Source of the DNA: Pseudomonas frederiksbergensis
Lineage (GTDB): Bacteria > Pseudomonadota > Gammaproteobacteria > Pseudomonadales > Pseudomonadaceae
DNA: 64,000 nt
Reading direction: 5' to 3'
Assembly (NCBI RefSeq): GCF_003732275.1
Contig: NZ_MOBM01000039.1
Span: forward strand, 186,001-250,000
Part shown: positions 42,027 to 50,722 of the stretch, piece after piece
Layout: each line of letters begins with the position of its first letter
Numbering within the stretch: the stretch's first letter is position 1
Translations under genes and position numbers: made by a program
Notes under the pieces: model-generated
Told to the model about the DNA's origin: nothing
The model's database searches: none
Seen by the model: only the letters and a program-made list of their open reading frames with translations

Positions 42027-42036
42027 TTGTATACAA
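42027..42036. promoter_or_regulatory. Palindromic operator candidate TTGTATACAA
   Basis: A perfect 10-bp palindrome 100 bases before puuE, third copy of the motif. The rest of 41701-42135 is AT-rich and gene-free. Confidence 0.5.
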
Positions 42037-42135
42037 TCACTCCATCGCTGTGACGCCAGCCTGCCCTCTCATCGCCAGGCCGCCACACACACCCTGACTT
42101 TGAATAAGTCGACACGAACAAGAAGGAAGACTGCA

Positions 42136-43062
42136 GTGAGCGCTGACTATCCACGCGACCTGATCGGTTACGGCAGTAACCCTCCTCACCCACACTGGCC
42201 GGGCAATGCCCGCATCGCGCTGTCCTTCGTGCTCAATTACGAGGAAGGTGGCGAACGCAATATCCTGCACGGCGATAAAGAGTCCGAAGCTTTCCTCTCG
42301 GAGATGGTTTCGGCGCAGCCGCTGCAAGGCGAGCGCAACATGAGCATGGAATCCCTTTACGAGTATGGCAGCCGTGCCGGCGTCTGGCGGACTCTGAAAC
42401 TGTTCAAGGAATTCGACATTCCGCTGACCATCTTCGCCGTGGCCATGGCCGCCCAACGCCACCCGGACGTGATCCGCGCGATGGTCGATGCCGGCCACGA
42501 GATCTGCAGCCACGGCTACCGCTGGATCGACTACCAGTACATGGACGAAGCCCAGGAACGCGAGCACATGCTCGAAGCGATCCGCATCCTCACCGAAATC
42601 ACTGGCGAGCGCCCACTGGGCTGGTACACCGGCCGCACCGGCCCGAACACCCGTCGGCTAGTGATGGAAGAAGGCGGTTTCCTCTACGACTGCGACACCT
42701 ACGACGACGACCTGCCCTACTGGGAACCGAACAACCCGACCGACAAGGCGCATCTGGTGATCCCGTACACCCTGGACACCAACGACATGCGCTTCACCCA
42801 GGTCCAGGGCTTTAACAAGGGCGACGATTTCTTTGAATACCTGAAAGACGCGTTTGATGTGCTGTACGCCGAAGGCGCCGAAGCACCGAAGATGTTGTCG
42901 ATCGGCCTGCACTGCCGCCTGATCGGCCGTCCGGCGCGTCTGGCCTCGCTCAAACGCTTTATCGAATACGCTAAAAGTCATGAACAGGTGTGGTTCAGCC
43001 GTCGCGTTGACATCGCTCGCCACTGGCACGAAACCCACCCGTATCAAGGGGCCGCGAAATGA
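42136..43062 (+). CDS. puuE: Allantoinase PuuE (polysaccharide-deacetylase fold)
   Basis: A 308-residue enzyme opening allantoin to allantoate. It belongs to the metal-independent PuuE family with the polysaccharide-deacetylase (NodB) fold: NYEEGGERN near the start, HEICSHGYRWIDYQ, GWYTGRTGPNTRRL and a SIGLHCRLIGRP block. GTG 42136 follows AAGGAAG. First gene of puuE-uraD-alc-allA-puuD. Confidence 0.95.
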   Translation: MSADYPRDLIGYGSNPPHPHWPGNARIALSFVLNYEEGGERNILHGDKESEAFLSEMVSAQPLQGERNMSMESLYEYGSRAGVWRTLKLFKEFDIPLTIFAVAMAAQRHPDVIRAMVDAGHEICSHGYRWIDYQYMDEAQEREHMLEAIRILTEITGERPLGWYTGRTGPNTRRLVMEEGGFLYDCDTYDDDLPYWEPNNPTDKAHLVIPYTLDTNDMRFTQVQGFNKGDDFFEYLKDAFDVLYAEGAEAPKMLSIGLHCRLIGRPARLASLKRFIEYAKSHEQVWFSRRVDIARHWHETHPYQGAAK

Positions 43063-43574
43063 GCCACTTCCAAACCCTGAAGCCATCGACTCTGAGTCGC
43101 GACGCGTTTGTCGCCGCCTTCGCCGACATCTACGAACACTCGCCATGGGTGGCCGAGAAGGCCTTCGACCTGGGCCAGGACGCTTCGATCGACGAGATCG
43201 AAACCCTGCACCAGCGCATGAGCGACATCTTGTTGAGCGCTGATCACACCAGCCAACTGGCCCTGATCAATGCTCACCCGGACCTGGCCGGTAAAGCCGC
43301 CGTCCAGGGTCAGCTTACCGCAGCCAGCACTGAAGAACAGTCTGGCGCGGGTATTCACCAATGCACGGCCGAAGAGTTCCAGCGCTTCACCGAGCTGAAC
43401 GACGCCTACAAAGCCAAGTTCAAGTTTCCCTTCATCATGGCGGTAAAAGGCAGCAACCGGCATCAGATCCTCGCAGCGTTCGAAACGCGCATTAACAACT
43501 CGGTCGACGCCGAATTCAAATGCGCGCTGGCGCAGATCAACAAGATCGCATTGTTCCGTTTACTGACTCTTTAG
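43059..43574 (+). CDS. uraD: OHCU decarboxylase
   Basis: A 171-residue protein giving (S)-allantoin from OHCU. It has the family's YEHSPWVAEKAF (active His), LINAHPDLAGKAA and KFPFIMAVKGSNRHQIL blocks. ATG overlaps the puuE stop by four bases, so translation is coupled. Confidence 0.96.
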   Translation: MSHFQTLKPSTLSRDAFVAAFADIYEHSPWVAEKAFDLGQDASIDEIETLHQRMSDILLSADHTSQLALINAHPDLAGKAAVQGQLTAASTEEQSGAGIHQCTAEEFQRFTELNDAYKAKFKFPFIMAVKGSNRHQILAAFETRINNSVDAEFKCALAQINKIALFRLLTL

Positions 43575-43670
43575 CTTAGCGAACCTGGCCCGAGTGGATT
43601 CATGAACGCCGAAATCACCCAGGGCCCTGCAAGCATCCCAAGCCAACTTATTTAAAGGCAGACAAGAAGA

Positions 43671-44666
43671 ATGAAAGCTTACGCCGTACCTTTCGAGAAG
43701 TTCGTCAACCTGGCCGACGCCCGTCTGGGCACCAAAATCATCTCGGTCACCGATGACTGGTTCGCAGACGCCAACCGTCTGTTCCAACCGACCCCGGCCG
43801 TGTGGAAGGAGGGTGTGTTCGATGACAACGGCAAGTGGATGGACGGCTGGGAGTCGCGCCGCAAGCGCTTCGAAGGCTACGACAGCGCGGTGATCCGCCT
43901 GGGCGTACCGGGCTCGATCAAAGGCGTGGACATCGACACTTCATTCTTCACCGGCAACTTCCCGCCGTCGGCCTCCCTGGAAGCCTGCTTCCTGGCCTCC
44001 GGCGAGCCGGACGAAAACACCCAGTGGACTGAAGTGCTGTCAGCCGTCGAGCTGCAAGGCAACAGCCACCACTACCACGAAATTAACAACGACCAGGCCT
44101 TCAGCCACCTGCGCTTCAACATCTACCCGGATGGCGGCGTGGCCCGTCTGCGCGTGTATGGCATTCCATTCCGCGACTGGTCGGCAATTGGCGACAACGA
44201 GCAAGTTGACCTGGCCGCAGCCCTGAACGGTGGCCGTGCGCTGGCCTGCTCCGACGAACACTTCGGTCGCATGAGCAACATCCTCAACCCGGGCCGTGGC
44301 ATCAACATGGGTGATGGCTGGGAAACCGCACGTCGTCGTACGCCGGGCAATGACTGGGTGATCGTTGCGCTGGGCCATGCGGGCGAGATCGAAAAAGTCA
44401 TCGTCGACACCCTGCACTTCAAGGGCAACTACCCGGACACCTGTTCGATCCAGGGTGCATTCGTGAAGGGCGGCACCGACAGCCAGATCGAAACCCAATC
44501 GCTGTTCTGGCGTGAACTGTTGCCAAGCCAGAAGCTGGAAATGCACGCCGAACACACCTTCGCCGAGCAGATCAAGGCCCTGGGCCCGATCACCCACATC
44601 CGCCTGAACGTGTTCCCGGATGGTGGCGTGAGCCGCCTGCGGGTCCTCGGCAAGGTCGCCAAGTAA
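43671..44666 (+). CDS. alc: Allantoicase
   Basis: A 331-residue enzyme hydrolysing allantoate to ureidoglycolate and urea. It has two tandem jelly-roll repeats: the first includes VIRLGVPGSIKGVDIDTSFF (~63-82), the second VIVALGHAGEIEKVIVDTLHF (~223-243), with matching NFPPSASLEA and NYPDTCSIQG tails. It lies 96 bases after uraD; a REPIN follows before allA. Confidence 0.96.
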   Translation: MKAYAVPFEKFVNLADARLGTKIISVTDDWFADANRLFQPTPAVWKEGVFDDNGKWMDGWESRRKRFEGYDSAVIRLGVPGSIKGVDIDTSFFTGNFPPSASLEACFLASGEPDENTQWTEVLSAVELQGNSHHYHEINNDQAFSHLRFNIYPDGGVARLRVYGIPFRDWSAIGDNEQVDLAAALNGGRALACSDEHFGRMSNILNPGRGINMGDGWETARRRTPGNDWVIVALGHAGEIEKVIVDTLHFKGNYPDTCSIQGAFVKGGTDSQIETQSLFWRELLPSQKLEMHAEHTFAEQIKALGPITHIRLNVFPDGGVSRLRVLGKVAK

Positions 44667-44679
44667 GCGGTGAGGCCAT

Positions 44680-44741
44680 TCGCGAGCAAGCCCGCTCCCA
44701 CATTTGAAATGCATTCCCCTGTGGGAGCGGGCTTGCTCGCG
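44680..44741. repeat. REPIN inside the urate operon
   Basis: TCGCGAGCAAGCCCGCTCCCAC and its inverse with a short ~20-base spacer, between alc and allA. Confidence 0.92.
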
Positions 44742-44788
44742 AAGACGCCAGAACAGACAACACAGAACTTAACGAAAAGAAGACCAGC

Positions 44789-45292
44789 ATGCGCACATTG
44801 ACGATTGAACCGCTGACCAAAGAAGCCTTCGCCCCTTTCGGTGACGTGATCGAAACCGACGGCAGCGATCACTTCATGATCAACAACGGTTCGACCATGC
44901 GCTTTCACAAACTGGCGACGGTGGAAACCGCCACGCCAGAGGACAAGGCGATCATCAGCATCTTCCGCGCCGACGCGCAGGACATGCCACTGACCGTCTG
45001 CATGCTGGAGCGTCACCCGCTGGGCAGCCAGGCTTTCATTCCGCTGCTCGGCAACCCCTTTCTGATCGTGGTCGCGCCACTTGGCGATGAACCTGTATCA
45101 GGCTTGGTCCGCGCCTTCGTCACCAACGGCAGGCAGGGCATTAATTACCATCGCGGCGTCTGGCACCACCCGGTGCTGACGATCGAAAAGCGGGATGACT
45201 TCCTGGTGGTTGATCGCAGTGGCACAGGCAATAACTGCGATGAGCATTTTTTCAAAGAGGATGAGCGTTTGATCCTCGCCCCCCACCAATAA
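44789..45292 (+). CDS. allA: Ureidoglycolate lyase
   Basis: A 167-residue cupin-like enzyme splitting ureidoglycolate to glyoxylate and urea. It shows LTKEAFAPFGDVIE near the start, MLERHPLGSQAFIPL and the YHRGVWHHPVL block with conserved His. Fourth gene of the urate operon. Confidence 0.95.
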   Translation: MRTLTIEPLTKEAFAPFGDVIETDGSDHFMINNGSTMRFHKLATVETATPEDKAIISIFRADAQDMPLTVCMLERHPLGSQAFIPLLGNPFLIVVAPLGDEPVSGLVRAFVTNGRQGINYHRGVWHHPVLTIEKRDDFLVVDRSGTGNNCDEHFFKEDERLILAPHQ

Positions 45293-45342
45293 GAGAAGGT
45301 CTGATCACTCGACGACAGAGTGACAGGCGAGAGGTAAAGACT

Positions 45343-46641
45343 GTGGAAGCACATCTGTTGGAATGGCTGAACCTGAGCGTGCGCTGGGTTCACATGATCA
45401 CTGGCGTGGCCTGGATCGGCGCGTCGTTCTATTTCGTCTGGCTGGAGAATAACCTCAATCGGGTCAACCCGAAAAACGGGCTGGCGGGCGATTTGTGGGC
45501 GATCCACGGCGGCGGTATCTATCACCTGGAAAAATACAAACTGGCTCCACCGACCATGCCGGACAACCTGCACTGGTTCAAATGGGAAGCCTATTTCACT
45601 TGGCTGTCGGGGGTCGCGCTGCTGTGCGTGGTGTTCTACTCCAACCCGACGCTGTACCTGCTGGCTCCGGGCAGCACCCTGAGCGGCCCAGAAGGCGTGG
45701 CCATCGGCCTCGGCTCGTTGTTCATCGGCTGGTTCATCTACTCCTTCCTCTGCGACTCAGCCCTGGGCAAACGCCCTGCCCTGCTAGGCGTAATCCTGTT
45801 TGTGCTGATCATTGGCGCCGCTTACGGCTTCAGCAAAGTGTTCAGCGGTCGTGGTGCGTACCTGCACGTCGGCGCGATCATCGGCACCATCATGGTCGGC
45901 AACGTGTTCCGCATCATCATGCCGGCGCAGCGCGCCTTGGTGGCGGCGATCGCCGAGAACCGCACGCCCGATCCGGCCCTGCCGGCCAAAGGCTTGCTGC
46001 GTTCGCGGCACAACAATTACTTCACCTTGCCGGTGCTGTTCATCATGATCAGCAACCACTTCCCGAGCACCTACGGCAGCCAATACAACTGGCTGATCCT
46101 GGCCGGGATCGCGGTGCTGGCGGTGTTGGTGCGTCACTACTTCAACACCCGTCATGACAGCCACAAATTCGCCTGGACCCTGCCCGTTGCGGCGGTCGGC
46201 ATGATTTGTCTGGCCTACGTGACCGGGCCGGCGCCGATGTCCAGCGCACCTGAAGTGGCCAAGGCGCCTGGGACCATCGAGTACCAGCCGCTGCCGGAAA
46301 CGGCCCTTGGTGGTGGTGCCAAACCTGAAGCGGCAAAAGCAGCACCGGCAGTTGAACCAGCTCAGGCGTCAAATCAGGGGCCGTCGTTCGACAAGGTTCA
46401 CAGCGTGATTCAGGAACGTTGCGCTGTGTGCCATTCGGCCAAACCGACCAGCCCGCTGTTCAGCGCGGCGCCGGCTGGCGTGATGTTCGATACCCCCGAG
46501 CAGATCAAGCTCCAGGCCCCGCGCATCCAGGCCCAGGCTGTTGCCAGCCAGATCATGCCGCTGGGCAACATCACCCAGATGACCCAGCAGGAACGTGACC
46601 TGATTGGTGCGTGGATTGTTCAGGGAGCCCAAACCCAATAA
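45343..46641 (+). CDS. puuD: Urate hydroxylase PuuD with C-terminal cytochrome c domain
   Basis: A 432-residue inner-membrane protein that oxidises urate to 5-hydroxyisourate. About eight membrane segments fill residues 1-305, including WVHMITGVAWIGASFYFVWLE and the GGIYHLEKYKL motif. A Pro/Ala-rich linker leads to a cytochrome c domain with heme motif CAVCH (~365) and a Met ligand in the QIMPLGN segment. Electrons probably enter the respiratory chain. GTG 45343 follows GAGAGG. Last intact gene of the operon. Confidence 0.95.
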   Translation: MEAHLLEWLNLSVRWVHMITGVAWIGASFYFVWLENNLNRVNPKNGLAGDLWAIHGGGIYHLEKYKLAPPTMPDNLHWFKWEAYFTWLSGVALLCVVFYSNPTLYLLAPGSTLSGPEGVAIGLGSLFIGWFIYSFLCDSALGKRPALLGVILFVLIIGAAYGFSKVFSGRGAYLHVGAIIGTIMVGNVFRIIMPAQRALVAAIAENRTPDPALPAKGLLRSRHNNYFTLPVLFIMISNHFPSTYGSQYNWLILAGIAVLAVLVRHYFNTRHDSHKFAWTLPVAAVGMICLAYVTGPAPMSSAPEVAKAPGTIEYQPLPETALGGGAKPEAAKAAPAVEPAQASNQGPSFDKVHSVIQERCAVCHSAKPTSPLFSAAPAGVMFDTPEQIKLQAPRIQAQAVASQIMPLGNITQMTQQERDLIGAWIVQGAQTQ

Positions 46642-46653
46642 GCAACACGCCGT

Positions 46654-46786
46654 TGTGGCGAGGGGGCTTGCCCCCGTTCGATCGCGAAGCGGTCGTAAAA
46701 CCAGAGGATGCGGTCCTCCAGATGGGACGCGGTTGTTGGTTTTGGGGCTGCTCCGCAGCCCAACGGGGGCAAGCCCCCTCGCCACA
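46654..46786. repeat. REPIN, GTGGCGAGGGGGC class
   Basis: TGTGGCGAGGGGGCTTGCCCCC and its inverse with a ~90-base centre, immediately after puuD. Confidence 0.92.
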
Positions 46787-46836
46787 GGTCCACCTGATAC
46801 AAAAATCACAAGAATAAAAAAGATCCGAGGTGTTGC

Positions 46837-46980
46837 ATGTCCGAGCTATCCGAAGCCCGCATCCCCCACGCACCCGCCATTCAGCGTTTACCCCTTTTGC
46901 AACTGATTCTGGTCAGTCAGCAACACGTTCTGCTGATGTATGGCGCAGCCATCAACGACTGCCACGCCCACCCGCATTGA
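46837..46980 (+). pseudogene. Truncated nucleobase:cation symporter-2 (UacT-like) N-terminus
   Basis: ATG 46837 follows GAGG and reads 47 codons. The first ~38 residues match the start of Pseudomonas xanthine/uracil/urate permeases: a polar leader (MSELSEARIPHAPAIQRLPL) and the first helix (LLQLILVSQQHVLLMYGAAI, usually LVGLQHVLLMYGGAIAVP). The frame then turns into unrelated sequence and stops. No remainder of the transporter follows; a REPIN starts 35 bases on. The operon has lost its own urate transporter here. Confidence 0.72.
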
Positions 46981-47000
46981 CACAGTAAAAACACAACCCC

Positions 47001-47126
47001 CTGTGGGAGCGAGCTGTGGCGAGGGGGCTTGCCCCCGTTGGGCTGCGAAGCAGCCCCAAAATCTCTGATGTACCAAAGATCTTGTGAGTGCTACGCACTC
47101 AAACGGGGGCAAGCCCCCTCGCCACA
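47001..47126. repeat. Chimeric REP: partial GTGGGAGCGAGC copy joined to a GTGGCGAGGGGGC REPIN
   Basis: CTGTGGGAGCGAGC (47001-47014) is the beginning of one REP class. It breaks directly into TGTGGCGAGGGGGCTTGCCCCC, the start of a complete REPIN of the other class, closed by its inverse at 47104-47126. Confidence 0.85.
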
Positions 47127-47608
47127 GGCTCACTCCATAGAGGGTGGCTGCCTGCGCCTCAAAAAATAAAAACAAGAGGGAGCAACAGATGATTCGTACC
47201 CAGACAAGCCTGTCGTTCAGCGACACCGGGCTGACCGTCGACAACCGTGCCCCAAACCTGTCCCCGACGCTCTGTTGCGGGGCACTTGAGCCATGGCGCG
47301 AGAGTAAGTATTCTCCGCGCCCGCCCGGGTCCGGTCTAAAAAAAAGCGCGAATTCAATTCCTGACCAGAAAGCCAACTTACCCCGGCTCTGGACCGTACC
47401 AAGGCATCCCGAAATGACGCTCAATCGACTGTTTTCGAACAGCCGAACGGGCGTTTTTTTGCTTTTCGAAAGCCTTGGCTCAGCTCTTGCTAACAGCATC
47501 AAAGCTGACCGAATGGATGATTTTTTTCAGCAGCAAGAAAAGGCGCCACACCAGAGCGCCGACCTTAGAAAAATAACGTGGAACCACCTACTTTTTGGGA
47601 GCAACCGA
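47127..47608 (+). other. 482-base region before the porin gene, no supported gene
   Basis: The frame of the porin gene stays open upstream through this stretch, and an ATG at 47189 has a strong GAGGGAGC site, but the predicted peptide is Pro/Ser-rich without any family signal and lacks a signal peptide. The likely content is the porin promoter and leader. A CTGTT-TTCG-AACAG hairpin at ~47433-47446 followed by a T7 run 12 bases later could be an attenuator. Confidence 0.35.
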
Positions 47609-48394
47609 ATGAAACGTACGTGCACCAGCCTGATGCTCGCGGGATCCTTGCTGGCCGGGGGCCAGGCAATGGCCGGCGACTTGCTGCAATGGCAGAACAA
47701 CAGCCTGACCTACCTCTATGGCAAGGACTTCCAGGTCAACCCGCGCATTCAGCAAACCGTCACCTTCGAGCACGCCGATGCCTGGAAATACGGCGACAAC
47801 TTCGTGTTCGTCGACAAGATTTTCTACAACGGCAAGGAAGACAGCGGCGTCGGCTCGAACACCTATTACGGCGAAATCAGCCCGCGCTTGTCGTTTGGCA
47901 AGATCTTCGACCAGAAACTGGAGTTCGGCCCGGTCAAAGACGTGCTGCTGGCCATGACGTACGAGTTCGGTGAGGGTGATACCGAGTCTTACCTGATCGG
48001 TCCGGGTTTCGATCTGGCGATTCCCGGGTTCGACTACTTCCAGTTGAACTTCTACCAGCGTCACACCGAGGGCAGCCGCCCGGGTGACAACGTCTGGCAG
48101 ATCACTCCGGTCTGGTCCTACACCATTCCCGTGTGCGATTCGAACATCCTGATCGATGGTTTCATGGACTGGGTGGTCGACAACGACCAAAACAGCAAAG
48201 GCACCTACCACGCCAACCTGCACTTCAACCCACAGATCAAATATGACTTGGGTAAAGCCCTGAACATTGGCGAGAAGCAGTTGTATGTCGGCGTCGAGTA
48301 CGACTACTGGTCAGACAAGTACGGGATCAAGGACAGCCAGTACTTCAAGACCGATCAGAGCAACACGAGCTTCCTGGTGAAGTTCCACTTCTGA
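47609..48394 (+). CDS. Outer-membrane nucleoside-channel porin (Tsx / OmpK family)
   Basis: A 261-residue outer-membrane beta-barrel. ATG 47609 follows GGGAGC and gives a signal peptide (MKRTCTSLMLAGSLLAGG, cleavage near AMA-GD). It has the Tsx-like LLQWQNNSLTYLYGKDF start and alternating amphipathic strands; it ends in Phe (VKFHF), the sorting signal for barrels. Position next to the purine-degrading operon fits entry of nucleosides or urate across the outer membrane. Confidence 0.9.
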   Translation: MKRTCTSLMLAGSLLAGGQAMAGDLLQWQNNSLTYLYGKDFQVNPRIQQTVTFEHADAWKYGDNFVFVDKIFYNGKEDSGVGSNTYYGEISPRLSFGKIFDQKLEFGPVKDVLLAMTYEFGEGDTESYLIGPGFDLAIPGFDYFQLNFYQRHTEGSRPGDNVWQITPVWSYTIPVCDSNILIDGFMDWVVDNDQNSKGTYHANLHFNPQIKYDLGKALNIGEKQLYVGVEYDYWSDKYGIKDSQYFKTDQSNTSFLVKFHF

Positions 48395-48402
48395 TTTAAA
48401 GT

Positions 48403-48478
48403 CAAAAGATCGCAGGTATCGCCAGCTCCTACGAACGTGCGCATCCGGGGTGGGAGCTGCCGCAGGCTGCGATCTTTT
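48403..48478. repeat. REPIN, AAAGATCGCAG class (degenerate)
   Basis: CAAAAGATCGCAGGTATCGCC on the left and GGGAGCTGCCGCAGGCTGCGATCTTTTG on the right; the left arm has changes. Between convergent genes. Confidence 0.85.
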
Positions 48479-48481
48479 GCT

Positions 48482-49636
48482 TTATGACAACCCCAGAAAC
48501 CGGCACAGCTCATCCCGCTTGGCCAACGCATCGCGCCGCCCCAGATCAATCAACTCGCTGCAATACCCCGCCTCGAACAACAAATAACTCAGCACCCCCG
48601 CCCCGCTGGTCTTGGTCGCCCCTGGCCCGCGCAAAAACAGACGCAAGGCCGCCGGTAATTCCTGGCGATGCCGCGCCGCAATTTCATCGATCGGCTGACT
48701 CGGCGAAATCACCAGCACCTCCACTGGTGCCGCTCCCAATACACGACTCGGCGTGCCGTCGGGCAGCAGATGGCTGAACTGATTCAAACGCTGCAGCAAC
48801 TCGATGTCACTTTCCAGGCTATCAATGAACGTACTGTTGAGCATGTGCCCGCCGATTTGTGCCAGGGTCGGCTGTTGACCGGTATAGGCGCGTTGCAGCG
48901 GCTGTTGCGGGTCGACCCCGCGCGGGTTGCCGCTGACGCCCACCACCAGCACACGGCTGGCACCCAGGTGCAGGGCCGGGCTGATCGGCGCTGATTGACG
49001 CACCGCGCCATCGCCGAAATATTCTTCGCCGATTTTCACCGGTGCGAACAGCAATGGAATTGCCGAACTGGCCAGCAAATGGTCGACACTCAATTGGGTC
49101 GGCACGCCGATTCGCCGATGGCGCAACCAGGACTCGATGGTGCCTCCGCCCTGATAAAACGTGACGGCCTGACCGGACTCATAGCCAAACGCCGTGACAG
49201 CCACCGCTTGCAATTGCTGTTGCGCGATGGCCTCGGCAATTCCGGGCATGTGCAGTTTGTCGTTGAGTAAACCGCGCAGCGGTGAGCTGTTGAGCAGAGC
49301 CACCGGCACCGGAGCGCCAATCCCCATCAGATTGTGACTGACAAAGCGAGCGGCTTGATGGATCACCCCCGGCCAGTCGCTGCGCAACACCAAATGGCTG
49401 CGAAAACCCTGCCAGAAGGCGGTCAGACGCTGAATCGCGCCGCGAAAGTCCATTGCCCCACTGGCCAGGCTGACCGCGTTGATCGCGCCGGCCGAGGTGC
49501 CGACGATTACCGGAAACGGATTCGCCGCTCCCACCGGCAGCAGCTCGGCAATCGCCGCCAGCACGCCCACCTGATAAGCCGCCCGAGCCCCGCCGCCGGA
49601 AAGTATCAACCCTGTAACCGGTTCAGCAGAACTCAT
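48482..49636 (-). CDS. Patatin-like phospholipase family protein
   Basis: A 384-residue cytoplasmic lipid acyl hydrolase. Oxyanion motif GGGARAAYQVGVL (~14-26), nucleophile GTSAGAINA (Ser ~47), and catalytic Asp in FGDGAVRQSAP (~210). The later ~150 residues are helical and of the RssA/YchK type C-terminus. It follows the acyltransferase gene (49672-50604) on the same strand by 35 bases, so both probably act on membrane lipids. Confidence 0.92.
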   Translation of the reverse strand: MSSAEPVTGLILSGGGARAAYQVGVLAAIAELLPVGAANPFPVIVGTSAGAINAVSLASGAMDFRGAIQRLTAFWQGFRSHLVLRSDWPGVIHQAARFVSHNLMGIGAPVPVALLNSSPLRGLLNDKLHMPGIAEAIAQQQLQAVAVTAFGYESGQAVTFYQGGGTIESWLRHRRIGVPTQLSVDHLLASSAIPLLFAPVKIGEEYFGDGAVRQSAPISPALHLGASRVLVVGVSGNPRGVDPQQPLQRAYTGQQPTLAQIGGHMLNSTFIDSLESDIELLQRLNQFSHLLPDGTPSRVLGAAPVEVLVISPSQPIDEIAARHRQELPAALRLFLRGPGATKTSGAGVLSYLLFEAGYCSELIDLGRRDALAKRDELCRFLGLS

Positions 49637-49671
49637 CGCAACACTCCATGGTGCTTAAAAGGATCGGTGGC

Positions 49672-50604
49672 TCAAGCGCGTTTGGCGTACAGCTTCGGCT
49701 CGCCCGGTGGACGGCTCTTGAAGCGTCGATGCGCCCAGAGATATTGCTCCGGACATTCGCGCAACGCGCTTTCGACCCACTGGTTGATGCGAATGCAGTC
49801 AGCCTCTTCCGTCTCGCCGGGAAAGCCCTCGAGCGGCGCATGAATCATCAATCGATAACCACTGCCGTCAGCCAGGCGCTCCTGAGTGAACGGCACCACC
49901 AGCGCCTTGCCCAGCCGCGCGAACTTGCTGGTGGCGGTGACGGTCGCCGCCTGAATCCCGAACAGCGGCACGAAGATACTTTGCTTGGCGCCGTAGTCCT
50001 GATCCGGCGCATACCAGATTGCTCGGCCTGCCCGCAGCAGTTTGAGCATGCCGCGTACATCGTCGCGCTCCACCGCCAGCGAGTCGAGGTTGTGCCGCTC
50101 GCGGCCACGGCGCTGAATGTAGTCGAACAGCGGATTCTTGTGTTCGCGGTACATGCCGTCGATGGTGTGCTGCTGACCGAGCAGCGCCGCGCCAATCTCC
50201 AGCGTGGTGAAATGCACGGCCATCAGGATGACGCCCTTGCCGTCGCGCTGGGCCTGCTTCAAATGCTCCAGGCCTTCGACATGGGCCAGTTTCGCCAGAC
50301 GCTTGCGCGACCACCACCAGCTCATGGCCATCTCCAGGAAGGCGATGCCGGTGGAGGCGAAGTTTTCCTTGAGCAGGCGCTTGCGCTCGGCAGCGGACTT
50401 TTCAGGGAAACACAGCTCAAGATTGCGCTTGGCAATGCGCCGTCGGTCGCCGGCCACCCGATACATCAATGCGCCCAGAGCGCGACCGATCGACAGCAAC
50501 GCCGGATACGGCAACTGCACAATCAGCCACAACAGCCCCAAGCCACACCACAGCGGCCAGAAACGTGGAGAAAGAAATGCTGTTCGAAAACGCGGGCGAT
50601 CCAT
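49672..50604 (-). CDS. Lysophospholipid / lipid A acyltransferase (LpxL/HtrB family)
   Basis: A 310-residue inner-membrane enzyme adding a secondary acyl chain to lipid A. One membrane segment near the start (WPLWCGLGLLWLIVQLPYPAL). The catalytic HX4E motif is HFTTLE in LMAVHFTTLEIGAAL (~140), and the DQDYGAKQSIFVPLFG block follows. ATG 50604 follows GGAACC. It is divergent from minC. Usual P. aeruginosa neighbours (minCDE) are kept. Confidence 0.92.
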   Translation of the reverse strand: MDRPRFRTAFLSPRFWPLWCGLGLLWLIVQLPYPALLSIGRALGALMYRVAGDRRRIAKRNLELCFPEKSAAERKRLLKENFASTGIAFLEMAMSWWWSRKRLAKLAHVEGLEHLKQAQRDGKGVILMAVHFTTLEIGAALLGQQHTIDGMYREHKNPLFDYIQRRGRERHNLDSLAVERDDVRGMLKLLRAGRAIWYAPDQDYGAKQSIFVPLFGIQAATVTATSKFARLGKALVVPFTQERLADGSGYRLMIHAPLEGFPGETEEADCIRINQWVESALRECPEQYLWAHRRFKSRPPGEPKLYAKRA

Positions 50605-50722
50605 TAAAGGTTCCGTCAAGACAGTGGCCGCGCATTCTACATCGTTCGACCCGGCTTGCGGCCCGCGGGCGTTCTCGTTATAAGTCTCGGCACTTTTAGT
50701 GACAAGTCGTTGTATGCCGACC

